A stretch of DNA of 64,000 nucleotides from Streptomyces albireticuli (GTDB lineage: Bacteria; Actinomycetota; Actinomycetes; Streptomycetales; Streptomycetaceae), in contig NZ_CP021744.1 of NCBI RefSeq assembly GCF_002192455.1, forward strand, positions 4,432,001 through 4,496,000. The letters are read 5' to 3'. Both the position numbers and the translations under genes were made by a program. Below, in pieces: positions 51,006 through 58,966 of the stretch (the stretch's first letter is position 1; each line of letters starts with the position of its first letter). The notes under the pieces are model-generated. The model made no database searches. It saw only the letters and a list, made by a program, of their open reading frames with translations, and was not told the DNA's origin.

Positions 51006-53939
51006 CTAGGCCGCCGTCACGACTCCCGTGAGGAGCCTGCGGACGTCGGCGGCCTCCGAGGTGCCCAGCTGCTCGAAGATCGACAGGGCCTCCGTCCAGC
51101 AGGCGCGCGCCCGCCCCGGCTGGCCCAGCGCGTCGAGCGAACGGCCGAGGACGATCAGGACGTTGCCGCGCCGCCACTCGCCGCCGATGCCCCGCAGCTT
51201 CAGCGCCTGCTCGGCGTGGTGCGCGGCCGCGGCGGGCCGCCCGGCGGCGAGGTGGACCTCGGCGAGGCGGTAGTTCGTCATGCCCTCCCACAGCCGCTGC
51301 CGGTTGTCCCGGAAGACCGGCAGCGCCTCCGAGAGCCGGTCGAGCGCCTCCTCGTAGCGCCCGCCCTCGGTGAGGGCGAGCCCGAGGGCGTAGAGGGCGT
51401 TGGCGACCCGCCAGGAGGCGCCGATCTCGCGGTAGAGGGCGAGAGCCTGCTCGGCGAGCTCGACCGCCGAGCCGACGCGCCCGCCGTCGAGCCGTACGCG
51501 CGAGAGGTTGCTGAGGGCGCTGGCCTCGCCCGGCCGGTTGCCGTCGGCGCGGAAGGCCGCGAGCGCCTGGCCCACGTACACCTCGGCGTCCTCGTGCCGG
51601 TGCTCGTAGATGGCGATGATGCAGCGGATGTTGGAGGCGTAGCAGCAAGGGATGGGGTCGCCGCAGGAGCGGCCGAGGAGGACCGCCTTCCGGGCCTGCT
51701 CGTCGGCGAGGTCGAACCGGCCGCCGATGCTGTGCACATGGGCCAGGACGTAGCGGGCGCGCCCCTCGGCCTGCGGGTCGCCGGCCTCGTGGGCCGCGAC
51801 CAGCAGGGCCGCGGCGGCCTGCTCGTACAGCCGGGAGTCGGCGCCGGACTCGGCGAGGTCCTTCGCGGCGAGCAGCAGGTCGACGGCGCGGCGCAGCGTG
51901 CTGCCGGTGGACGCGGCGTGCTGCCGCACGCAGGCGAGCAGGCAGCCGGCCTCGGCGAACAGCCAGTCGCCGGCGGCGCTGCGCTCGGCGAAGGTGAGGC
52001 CCGGGTGAGTGGTGGGAGTCAGGTGGGTGAGGAGCTGGTCGCCGGGGCGCTCCAGGACGTATCCGCCCGCGGCCGTCGCCAGGTAGAAGTCGAGGAGCCG
52101 GGACATGGCGGCGTCGCGCTCGGCGGGCGGCTGTTCGTCGCGCTCGGCGCATGCACGCGCGTAGAGGCGCACGAGGTCGTGGAAGCGGTACCGGCCCGGC
52201 GCGGCGGATTCCAGCAGCGAGGTGTCGACGAGCGACTCCAGGACCTCCTCGGTGGCGTCGAGGTCCAGGTCGAGCACGGCGGCGGCCGCGGCCAGGGACA
52301 TGTCGGGGCCGTCGGCGAGGCCGAGGAGGCGGAAGGCGCGGGCCTGGGCGGGCTCCAGCTGTCCGTAGCCGAGCTCGAAGGTGGCCTTCACGGCGAGGTC
52401 GCCGGCGCGCAGCTCGTCGAGGCGGCGGCGCTCGTCGCCGAGCTTGCGGGCGAGGACGGAGACCGTCCAGGTGCGCCGGGCGGCCAGCCGGGAGGCGGCG
52501 ATGCGGATGGCGAGGGGCAGGAAGCCGCAGGCGGCGACGACGTCCATGGCGGCGTCGCGCTCGGCGCCCACGCGCTCCGTGCCGACGATGCGGGTGAAGA
52601 GGACGAGCGCCTCCTCGGGGCTCATCACGTCCAGGTCGACGAGGTGCGCGCCGGCCAGGTCGACCATGCGGGAGCGGCTGGTGACCAGCGCCGCGCAGCC
52701 CTCGGTACCGGGCAGCAGCGGGCGGATCTGGGCGGCGTCCCGGGCGTTGTCGAGGAGGGTGAGGACGCGGCGGCCGTCCAGGGTGGAACGGAAGAGGGCG
52801 GCGCGCTCCTGGAGGCCCTCGGGGATGGCGTTGTCGGGTGTGCCGAGGGCGCGCAGGAAGGCGCCGAGGACGGCCTCGGGCTCGGCGGGCACCGGCCCGG
52901 CGCCCTGGAGGTCGACGTACAGCTGGCCGTCCGGGAAGTGGTGCCGGGCGGCGTGCGCCACGTGCACCGCCAGGGTCGTCTTGCCCACGCCGCCGATGCC
53001 CGCGACGGCGGAGACTGCCATGATGCGGCCCTCGGCCGTGGCCAGCTGATCGCTGAGCTCGTCGACGAACGCGACGCGCCCGGTGAAGTCCGAGACCGTC
53101 GCCGGCAGCTGCGCGGGCCGGATGAAGGCGGGGCCGGAGCCGGGCCGGTCGGCCGGGGACAGGTGCAGGGCGAGATCGACGTCCGCCTGGAGGATGCGCT
53201 GCTGGAGTTCGGAGAGTTCGGGGCAGGGGTCGACGCCGAGTTCGTCGGCGAGGAGGCGGCGGGTGTCGGCGTAGACGGCGAGGGCTTCGGCTTGGCGGCC
53301 GCTGCGGTAGAGGGCGAGCATGAGGAGTTCGCGGAGGCGTTCGCGCAGGGGGTGGGCGGCGGTGAGGGCGGTGAGTTCGGAGACGGCCTCGGCGTGGGCG
53401 CCGACCTCCAGATCGAGGTCGAGGCGGGATTCGAGGAGGGTGAGGCGCCATTCCTCGAGGCGGGTGCGCTGGGTTTCGGCGAAGGGGCCGGGGAGCCCGG
53501 CCAGAGGTTCGCCGTCCCAGAGGTCGAGGGCTTCGTTGATGAGGTCGCGGGCGCGGGGGCGGTCGCCGGTGGCGCGGGCTTTTTCCGCGTCGGTGGCGAG
53601 GTGTTCGGCCCGGTCGGTGTCGAGGCAGCCTTCGCCGACGCGTATCGCGTAGCCGCCGGATTCGCTGACGAGGGCGTCGGCGTCGGGGCCGAAGACCTTG
53701 CGCAGTCGTGAGGCGTAGGTGCGCAGTGCGGCGAGGGCGGCGTGGGGTGGTTCCTCGCCCCACAGTGCGTCCACGAGTTCCGCCGCGGTGGCGGTGCGGC
53801 CGCCGCGCAGCAGCAGCGCGGCCAGGAGCGCGCGCTGCTGGGGCGAACCGGTGTGGAGGAGCTCCGCACCGCGCCGGGCCCGCACGGGCCCGAGCACGGT
53901 GAAACGAAGCTGCTGCCCGTGCCCTGTGTCGCCGGCCAT
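51006..53939 (-). CDS. AfsR-type SARP regulator (OmpR-HTH/BTAD + NB-ARC + TPR)
   Basis: This is a 977-aa protein. Winged-helix DNA-binding domain (about 10-95), bacterial transcriptional activation domain (about 100-250), NB-ARC ATPase with P-loop AGIGGVGKTTLA (about 315), and a long C-terminal TPR array (about 640-970, YALGLALTEGGRYEEALDRL-type helices). SARPs activate specialised-metabolite or peptide genes; the TPR part may sense a ligand or peptide. ATG 53939 encodes MAGDTGHGQQLRFTVLGPVRARR, the normal family start. It reads towards the two DDH-repeat peptide genes and is divergent from the second amidohydrolase gene. Confidence 0.92.
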   Translation of the reverse strand: MAGDTGHGQQLRFTVLGPVRARRGAELLHTGSPQQRALLAALLLRGGRTATAAELVDALWGEEPPHAALAALRTYASRLRKVFGPDADALVSESGGYAIRVGEGCLDTDRAEHLATDAEKARATGDRPRARDLINEALDLWDGEPLAGLPGPFAETQRTRLEEWRLTLLESRLDLDLEVGAHAEAVSELTALTAAHPLRERLRELLMLALYRSGRQAEALAVYADTRRLLADELGVDPCPELSELQQRILQADVDLALHLSPADRPGSGPAFIRPAQLPATVSDFTGRVAFVDELSDQLATAEGRIMAVSAVAGIGGVGKTTLAVHVAHAARHHFPDGQLYVDLQGAGPVPAEPEAVLGAFLRALGTPDNAIPEGLQERAALFRSTLDGRRVLTLLDNARDAAQIRPLLPGTEGCAALVTSRSRMVDLAGAHLVDLDVMSPEEALVLFTRIVGTERVGAERDAAMDVVAACGFLPLAIRIAASRLAARRTWTVSVLARKLGDERRRLDELRAGDLAVKATFELGYGQLEPAQARAFRLLGLADGPDMSLAAAAAVLDLDLDATEEVLESLVDTSLLESAAPGRYRFHDLVRLYARACAERDEQPPAERDAAMSRLLDFYLATAAGGYVLERPGDQLLTHLTPTTHPGLTFAERSAAGDWLFAEAGCLLACVRQHAASTGSTLRRAVDLLLAAKDLAESGADSRLYEQAAAALLVAAHEAGDPQAEGRARYVLAHVHSIGGRFDLADEQARKAVLLGRSCGDPIPCCYASNIRCIIAIYEHRHEDAEVYVGQALAAFRADGNRPGEASALSNLSRVRLDGGRVGSAVELAEQALALYREIGASWRVANALYALGLALTEGGRYEEALDRLSEALPVFRDNRQRLWEGMTNYRLAEVHLAAGRPAAAAHHAEQALKLRGIGGEWRRGNVLIVLGRSLDALGQPGRARACWTEALSIFEQLGTSEAADVRRLLTGVVTAA

Positions 53940-54056
53940 TGTGACCCCCTGCTTGTCCCGCTCGGTCGCACCGGCCAGTCTGCCTTGTTCGGACCCTCTA
54001 CGTCAGCAGGGGTCCGGCCTCTCCACAAGGCCTGCCACAGACCGTCGCACCAGCAT

Positions 54057-54073
54057 GCTGACGGGCCGTCAGT
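54057..54073. promoter_or_regulatory. 17-bp regulon palindrome, site J
   Basis: GCTGACGGGCCGTCAGT, 20 bp before the second amidohydrolase start, with a perfect CTGACG/CGTCAG pair. A TAACGT -10-like hexamer at about 54080 would give a leaderless mRNA. Confidence 0.75.
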
Positions 54074-54093
54074 TCGTCGCTAACGTGTCAGCC

Positions 54094-55323
54094 ATGGCGA
54101 GCTTCCCCAAGATAATCTCGGTGGACGACCATACGGTCGAGCCTCCCCACGTCTGGCGGGACCGGCTCCCGGCGAAGTTCCTCGACGTCGGACCGCGAAT
54201 CGTAAGGGCTCCCGTGAAGGAAATGACCTTCGTCGGAGGCAGATTCGCGCCGGTCATGGGGGCCACCGGGGACGACGGCCCGGTGGCGGACTGGTGGGTC
54301 TATGAGGATTTGCACCGTCCACTCACGCGGCTGGATACCGCCGTCGGATACTCCAGGGACGAGGTCCGGCTGGAGGGAATCACCTACGACGAGATGCGCC
54401 CAGGGTCCTACAGCGTGCCGGAACGTTTGGCCGATATGGATCGCAACCATGTCCAGTCCGCGCTCTGCTTCCCCACGTTCCCGCGCTTCTGCGGGCAGAC
54501 CTTCACCGAGGCGAAGGACCGCGAGCTGGGCCTGCTGGGCGTCCGCGCCTACAACGACTGGATGGTCGAGGAGTGGTGCGGCCCGGACGCCCACGGACGC
54601 CTGATACCCCTCACCCTCGTCCCCCTGTGGGACGCGGACCTCGCCGCCGCCGAGGTGCGGCGCAACGCCGCCCGTGGCGTACGCGCCGTCTGCTTCTCCG
54701 AGATCCCGCCGCACCTGGGCCTGCCCTCGATCCACACCGACGCGTGGGACCCCTTCCTGAGGGCCTGCGCCGAGACCGGCACGGTCGTCGCGATGCACAT
54801 CGGCTCGTCCTCCCGCATGCCCTCCACCTCGGCGGACGCGCCTCCCGCGGTCGGTTCCACCATCACCTTCGCGAACTGCTGCTTCTCCCTGGCCGACTGG
54901 CTGATGTCCGGGGCCTTCGACCGCTTCCCGGGTCTCCGCATCATGTACGCGGAGGGACAGATCGGCTGGATCCCGTACATCCTGGAGCGCGCGGACGTCG
55001 TCTGGGAGGAGAACCGCGGCTGGGGCGGCATCGCGGGCAAGGTGCTCCGCCCGCCCTCCGAGCTCTTCGCGGCGCACGTGTACGGCTGTTTCTTCGACGA
55101 CGCTTTCGGCCTGCGCAACCTCGACGCGATCGGCGCGGGCAACGTCCTCTACGAGACGGACTACCCGCACTCGGACTCGACCTGGCCGCGCTCCCGGGAG
55201 GTCGCGGAGGAGCAGATGGGACACCTGGCGCCGGACGTGGTCGAGCGGATCGTGCGCGGGAACGCGATCGAACTGCTGGGGCTGACGGGGGAGGGGCTCT
55301 GGGCGGGGGCCGGGGGTGCGTGA
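54094..55323 (+). CDS. Amidohydrolase-family metal-dependent hydrolase/decarboxylase, second copy
   Basis: This is a 409-aa paralogue of the protein at 18.8-20.0 kb, with the same metal pattern: SVDDHTVEP, AMHIGSSSRM, YETDYPHSDS. No ribosome-binding site precedes the ATG; a leaderless transcript from the promoter next to site J is likely. The C-terminus (LWAGAGGA) runs into the next gene, whose GTG overlaps by 8 bp. Confidence 0.87.
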   Translation: MASFPKIISVDDHTVEPPHVWRDRLPAKFLDVGPRIVRAPVKEMTFVGGRFAPVMGATGDDGPVADWWVYEDLHRPLTRLDTAVGYSRDEVRLEGITYDEMRPGSYSVPERLADMDRNHVQSALCFPTFPRFCGQTFTEAKDRELGLLGVRAYNDWMVEEWCGPDAHGRLIPLTLVPLWDADLAAAEVRRNAARGVRAVCFSEIPPHLGLPSIHTDAWDPFLRACAETGTVVAMHIGSSSRMPSTSADAPPAVGSTITFANCCFSLADWLMSGAFDRFPGLRIMYAEGQIGWIPYILERADVVWEENRGWGGIAGKVLRPPSELFAAHVYGCFFDDAFGLRNLDAIGAGNVLYETDYPHSDSTWPRSREVAEEQMGHLAPDVVERIVRGNAIELLGLTGEGLWAGAGGA

Positions 55324-56398
55324 GGTGATGCGGGGGAGCGGGGGCGGGGACGGTCGTGAGGGTCGCTGCGGGGACGGTCGTGGCTCTCACGAGGACGGTC
55401 GTGAGGGCTGCGGCGGGGACGGTCGAGAGTCCGGTGCGCCGCGCACCGGGCTCCGGGTGCTGCCCCGCGACCGGCTCTCGTACGGCATGCAGGTGCCCGT
55501 CACCTCCCTGAGCACGCTCTACGCCGAACCCTGGGAGGTCGAGGCCGGCCCCCGCGAGCTGCGGGAGGTCGCCCGCGCCGCCGACCGGCTCGGCTTCGCC
55601 TACCTCGCGACCTGCGACCACGTCGCCGTCCCCACGAGGCTGGCCGCCGCCATGGGGACCGTCTGGTACGACCCCGTCGCCACCCTCGCCCATCTCGCCG
55701 CCGTCACCGAGCGGACCCTGCTGCTCAGCCATGTCGCGGTCGCCGCGCTGCGGCACCCGCTCGCCCTCGCCAAGCAGTACGCGACCGTCGACCGGCTCGC
55801 GGACGGCCGGCTCGTCCTCGGCGTCGGCGCCGGACACGTGCGCGAGGAGTTCGAGGCGCTCGGGGTGGACTTCACACGGCGCGGCGCCGTCCTGGACGAG
55901 ACGGTCGACGCCCTCAAGGCGGCCCTGGGCCCGGCGGAGTTCCCCGAGTTCAGCGGCCGGCGCTTCGCCTTCCGCGGCCTCGGCCAGGCACCCCGGCCGG
56001 CCCGTACGCCCCGGCCGCCCCTCTGGGTGGGCGGCTCCTCGCCCGCCGCGCTCCGCCGTGCCGCGCTCCGGGGCGACGGCTGGCTCTCCCAGGGCGACCG
56101 GCGCGAGGTCCTGCCCCGCCGCGTCGCGACGCTGCGCAGGCTGCGCGAGGAGGCCGGGCGGGACGGCCCCTTCGCGGTCGGCGCGATCACGGAGCCGCTG
56201 TACGTGGGGACGCCTTCCTGGGACACGGGGGCGGGGACGCTCACGGGGGCGGCGGGGACGGTGGCGGAGTCGTTGCGGGTGTACCGGGGGATGGGGGTGG
56301 ATCAGGTGCAGGTGCGGTTCCGTTGCCGGGGGGTGGGGGAGTTGCTGGAGCAGATGGGGGTGTTTGCGGGGGAGGTCGGTCCGTTGCTTGTGGATTAG
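55316..56398 (+). CDS. Luciferase-like (LLM class, probably F420-dependent) oxidoreductase
   Basis: This is a 360-aa protein with a TIM-barrel of about 310 residues that begins at LSYGMQVPV (about residue 54): DRLGFAYLATCDHVAVP, LADGRLVLGVGAGHVREEFEALG and PLWVGGSSPAALRRAA are F420-LLM features. The first about 45 residues (GDGREGRCGDGRG...) come from a tandem repeat and are not part of the fold, so the true start may lie downstream (for example ATG 55487). Co-transcribed with the amidohydrolase. Likely hydride transfer or oxygenation on a pathway intermediate. Confidence 0.82.
   Translation: MREVMRGSGGGDGREGRCGDGRGSHEDGREGCGGDGRESGAPRTGLRVLPRDRLSYGMQVPVTSLSTLYAEPWEVEAGPRELREVARAADRLGFAYLATCDHVAVPTRLAAAMGTVWYDPVATLAHLAAVTERTLLLSHVAVAALRHPLALAKQYATVDRLADGRLVLGVGAGHVREEFEALGVDFTRRGAVLDETVDALKAALGPAEFPEFSGRRFAFRGLGQAPRPARTPRPPLWVGGSSPAALRRAALRGDGWLSQGDRREVLPRRVATLRRLREEAGRDGPFAVGAITEPLYVGTPSWDTGAGTLTGAAGTVAESLRVYRGMGVDQVQVRFRCRGVGELLEQMGVFAGEVGPLLVD
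55346..55428. repeat. GGGGACGGTCGTGAG tandem repeats at the LLM gene start
   Basis: Four copies of a GGGGACGGTCGTG core spaced 21-24 bp apart, in frame with the LLM gene (coding GDGRE units). Confidence 0.7.
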
Positions 56399-56432
56399 GG
56401 GTGCGGTGTGCCGGGTGGGGTGCCGCTGCGCG

Positions 56433-56513
56433 GGGCCTTTCCCCAGCCCCGCCCCTTCCCGATACCGGGGCTCCGCCCCGGTATCGGGAAGGGGCGGGGC
56501 TGGGGAAAGGCCC
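56433..56513. repeat. Perfect 39-bp inverted repeat
   Basis: Arms 56433-56471 and 56475-56513 are exact complements around a 3-nt loop. With the preceding GGGTGCCGCTGCGCGG it repeats modules of the element at 8.03-8.17 kb in the opposite orientation. It lies 35 bp after the LLM stop and can act as a strong terminator. Confidence 0.85.
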
Positions 56514-56602
56514 GCCGCAGGCGCCTCCCGCACCCGCATCCGCACCGCCACCCCCGCACCCCGCCCACCCTCCACCACACCCCCTCACCCCAGGAGGCCC
56601 CC

Positions 56603-57391
56603 ATGCCCCCTCTCACCGGCCGCGTCATCCTCGTCACCGGCGCCGCCCGCGGCCAAGGCGAGCAAGAAGCGCGCCTCTTCGTCGCCGAAGGCGCGCGTGT
56701 TGTCCTTACGGACGTACTCGACGAGCGAGGGAAGGCCGTGGCCGAGGAGCTGGGCGCGGACTCCGCTCTGTACGTCCATCTGGACGTCGGCGAGGAGGGC
56801 GACTGGGCGGCGGCCGTCGCCGCGGCCAAGGAGAGGTTCGGCAAGCTCGACGGGCTGGTCAACAACGCCGGGATCCTCCGTCTCAACGAGCTGGCCGGCA
56901 CCCCGCGCGAGGAGTTCCTCGACGTCGTCCGCGTCAACCAGCTCGGCACGTTCCTCGGTATGCGGGAGGCCGCGCCCGAGCTGGCCGCCGCCGGGGGCGG
57001 GACGATCGTCAACACGGCCTCGTACGTGGCGCTCGCGGGCATGGCCGGCCTGACCGCCTACGCGGCCACCAAGGGCGCCGTCGTCGCGATGACGCGCGTC
57101 GCCGCCCTGGAGCTCGCCGGGCGGGGCATCCGCGTCAACGCCATGTGCCCAGGGGCGATCGACACCCCCATGAGCAACCCGGCCCTCCTCGACCCCGCCG
57201 CCGACCCCGTGCGGGTCGCGGAGGGCATGGCCGGGTTCTACCGGAAGCTGGTGCCGATGGGGCGGGCGGGGCGGCCCGAGGAGGTGGCGCGGCTCGCGTT
57301 GTTCCTTACGGCGGACGACTCCTCGTACGTCACCGGGCAGCAGTTCGTCGTGGACGGCGGCTGGCTGGCCGGGGCGCCGATGCCCGCCTGA
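56603..57391 (+). CDS. Short-chain dehydrogenase/reductase
   Basis: This is a 262-aa classical SDR: VTGAARGQGEQEARL (TGxxxGxG), LVNNAGILRLNEL, catalytic Ser in NTASYVALAGM and Tyr-Lys in YAATKGA, PGAIDTPM, and the C-terminal VTGQQFVVDGGW. It resembles 3-alpha/20-beta-hydroxysteroid dehydrogenases (GARGQGEQEARLFV), so a hydroxyl/keto group on an alicyclic or steroid-like skeleton is a plausible target. ATG follows AGGAGG. Separated from the LLM gene by the 39-bp inverted repeat. Confidence 0.9.
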   Translation: MPPLTGRVILVTGAARGQGEQEARLFVAEGARVVLTDVLDERGKAVAEELGADSALYVHLDVGEEGDWAAAVAAAKERFGKLDGLVNNAGILRLNELAGTPREEFLDVVRVNQLGTFLGMREAAPELAAAGGGTIVNTASYVALAGMAGLTAYAATKGAVVAMTRVAALELAGRGIRVNAMCPGAIDTPMSNPALLDPAADPVRVAEGMAGFYRKLVPMGRAGRPEEVARLALFLTADDSSYVTGQQFVVDGGWLAGAPMPA

Positions 57392-57460
57392 CGGGCGTGC
57401 CTCCGGCCGGGCCCTTGCGATGTCTTGACGGTGTCCCGCACCGGTGCCAGAGTCTGGAGA

Positions 57461-57477
57461 TCTGACGGAGAGTCAGA
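57461..57477. promoter_or_regulatory. 17-bp regulon palindrome, site K
   Basis: TCTGACGGAGAGTCAGA, perfect 6-bp half-sites, 55 bp upstream of the second LLM gene. Two further GTCAG half-sites follow within 30 bp. Confidence 0.75.
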
Positions 57478-57532
57478 AAACTGTCAGACCGCTGCCAGGA
57501 ATCCGTCAGGGATCTAGGGACGGTGAACCTCC

Positions 57533-58657
57533 TTGGAATTCGGGATCTTCGTGCAGGGCTACGTACCGGCCGACCGGTCGCGGACCGACCCCGAGGCCGA
57601 GCACCACGCGCTGATGGAAGAGACCGAGTACGTCATCCAGGCCGACCGGTCCGGCTTCAAGTACGCATGGGCCTCCGAGCACCACTTCCTGGACGAGTAC
57701 TCGCACCTCTCCGCCAACGACGTCTTCCTCGGCTACCTCGCGCACGCCACCGACCGCATCCACCTCGGCTCCGGCATCTTCAACCCCTTGCCCCAGGTCA
57801 ACCACCCCGCCAAGGTCGCCGAGAAGGCCGCCATGCTCGACCACCTCTCCGGCGGCCGCTTCGAGTTCGGCACCGGCCGGGGCGCGGGCAGCCACGAGAT
57901 CCTCGGGTTCATGCCGGGCGTCACCGACATGAACGCCACCAAGGAGATCTGGGAGGAGACGATCGCCGAGTTCCCCCGGATGTGGCTCCAGGACGAATAC
58001 CAGGGCTTCCAGGGCAAGCACTGGTCGCTGCCGCCGCGGAAGGTCCTCCCCAAGCCTTACGGGAAGGCCCACCCGGCCATGTGGTACGCGGCCGGCTCCC
58101 CCTCCTCGTACGAAATGGCCGCCCGTAAGGGTCTCGGCGTGCTCGGCTTCAGCGTGCAGAAGGTCGCCGACATGGAGTGGGTGGTCGACTCCTACAAGAC
58201 GGCGATCAAGGAGGCCCGCGCCGTCGGCGCCTTCGTCAACGACAACGTCATGGTGACCTCGACCGCGATCTGCGCCGAGACCCACGCCGAGGCCGTCGCC
58301 ACGGCGGCGCGTGGCGGGCTGCACTACCTCCAGTCGCTCCTCTTCCGCTACCACGACACCTTCCCCCGCCCCGAGGGCATCCCGCGGTGGCCCGAGCTGC
58401 TGCCCGAGTACACCGAGGAGATCATCGAGCTGCTCATCGCCGAGGAGCTGATGATCTGCGGCGACCCGGACGAGGTCTTCCGCCAGTGCAAGCGGTGGGA
58501 GCAGGCGGGCGCCGACCAGCTGGCGTTCGGGCTGCCGGTGGGCGTGCCGTCCGAGGAGACCCTGCGGACGATCCGGCTGATCGGCGAGCACGTCATCCCG
58601 AAGATCGACACGGATCCCCTGCACCGGACCACGCGGCTCCGCCGGACGGCGGGCTGA
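57533..58657 (+). CDS. Luciferase-like (bacterial luciferase family) monooxygenase
   Basis: This is a 374-aa TIM-barrel protein: FGIFVQGYVP at the first strand, WASEHHFLDEYSHLSANDVF, HLSGGRFEFGTGRGAGSHEI and GVLGFSVQK are typical of the flavin-dependent LLM group with an acidic EHHF loop. The flavin reductase at 32.8 kb could feed it. The start is TTG at 57533, since the EFGIFVQG strand begins right there; the ribosome-binding site (AGGGACGG) is weak. Site K lies upstream; the deacylase follows. Confidence 0.9.
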   Translation: MEFGIFVQGYVPADRSRTDPEAEHHALMEETEYVIQADRSGFKYAWASEHHFLDEYSHLSANDVFLGYLAHATDRIHLGSGIFNPLPQVNHPAKVAEKAAMLDHLSGGRFEFGTGRGAGSHEILGFMPGVTDMNATKEIWEETIAEFPRMWLQDEYQGFQGKHWSLPPRKVLPKPYGKAHPAMWYAAGSPSSYEMAARKGLGVLGFSVQKVADMEWVVDSYKTAIKEARAVGAFVNDNVMVTSTAICAETHAEAVATAARGGLHYLQSLLFRYHDTFPRPEGIPRWPELLPEYTEEIIELLIAEELMICGDPDEVFRQCKRWEQAGADQLAFGLPVGVPSEETLRTIRLIGEHVIPKIDTDPLHRTTRLRRTAG

Positions 58658-58702
58658 CCGGGGCACCCCAGTACGCCGGGGCGGTGCCTCCCGGGTCACC
58701 GC

Positions 58703-58900
58703 CCCGGCTTCCGGCCGGGTGTCCCGTACGGCGTTCCCGGTTTCCGGCCGGGGTGCCCTGCGCGGCACTTCAGGCCGCCGGCCGGGTGTCCCGTACGGCG
58801 TTCCCGGCTTCCCGCCGGGTGCCCAGTACGGCGTTCCCGGCTCCCGGCCGGGCGCCCCGCACGGCGCCCCCGGCTTCCGGCCGCGTGCCCTCCGGGGCCG
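58703..58900. repeat. 33-bp minisatellite
   Basis: About six degenerate copies of CCCGGCTTCCGGCCGGGTGT-CCCGTACGGCGTT start at 58703, 58736, 58771, 58803, 58836 and 58869. The array fills the 309-bp gap between the LLM and deacylase genes, and each copy has CCGG-rich hairpin potential. The rest of the gap (58901-58966) holds only the deacylase leader. Confidence 0.75.
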
Positions 58901-58966
58901 GGCGGGCTCGACCTCCACCGGCCGGGTGTCATCCCACGCTCCCGACAGAGACCGAGGTGAGCCCTC

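Noticed and set aside
55316..56398. Fusion of a Gly-rich domain with the LLM enzyme
   Set aside because: The extra N-terminal residues are DNA-repeat derived and the annotated start is doubtful, so a real fusion is not supported.
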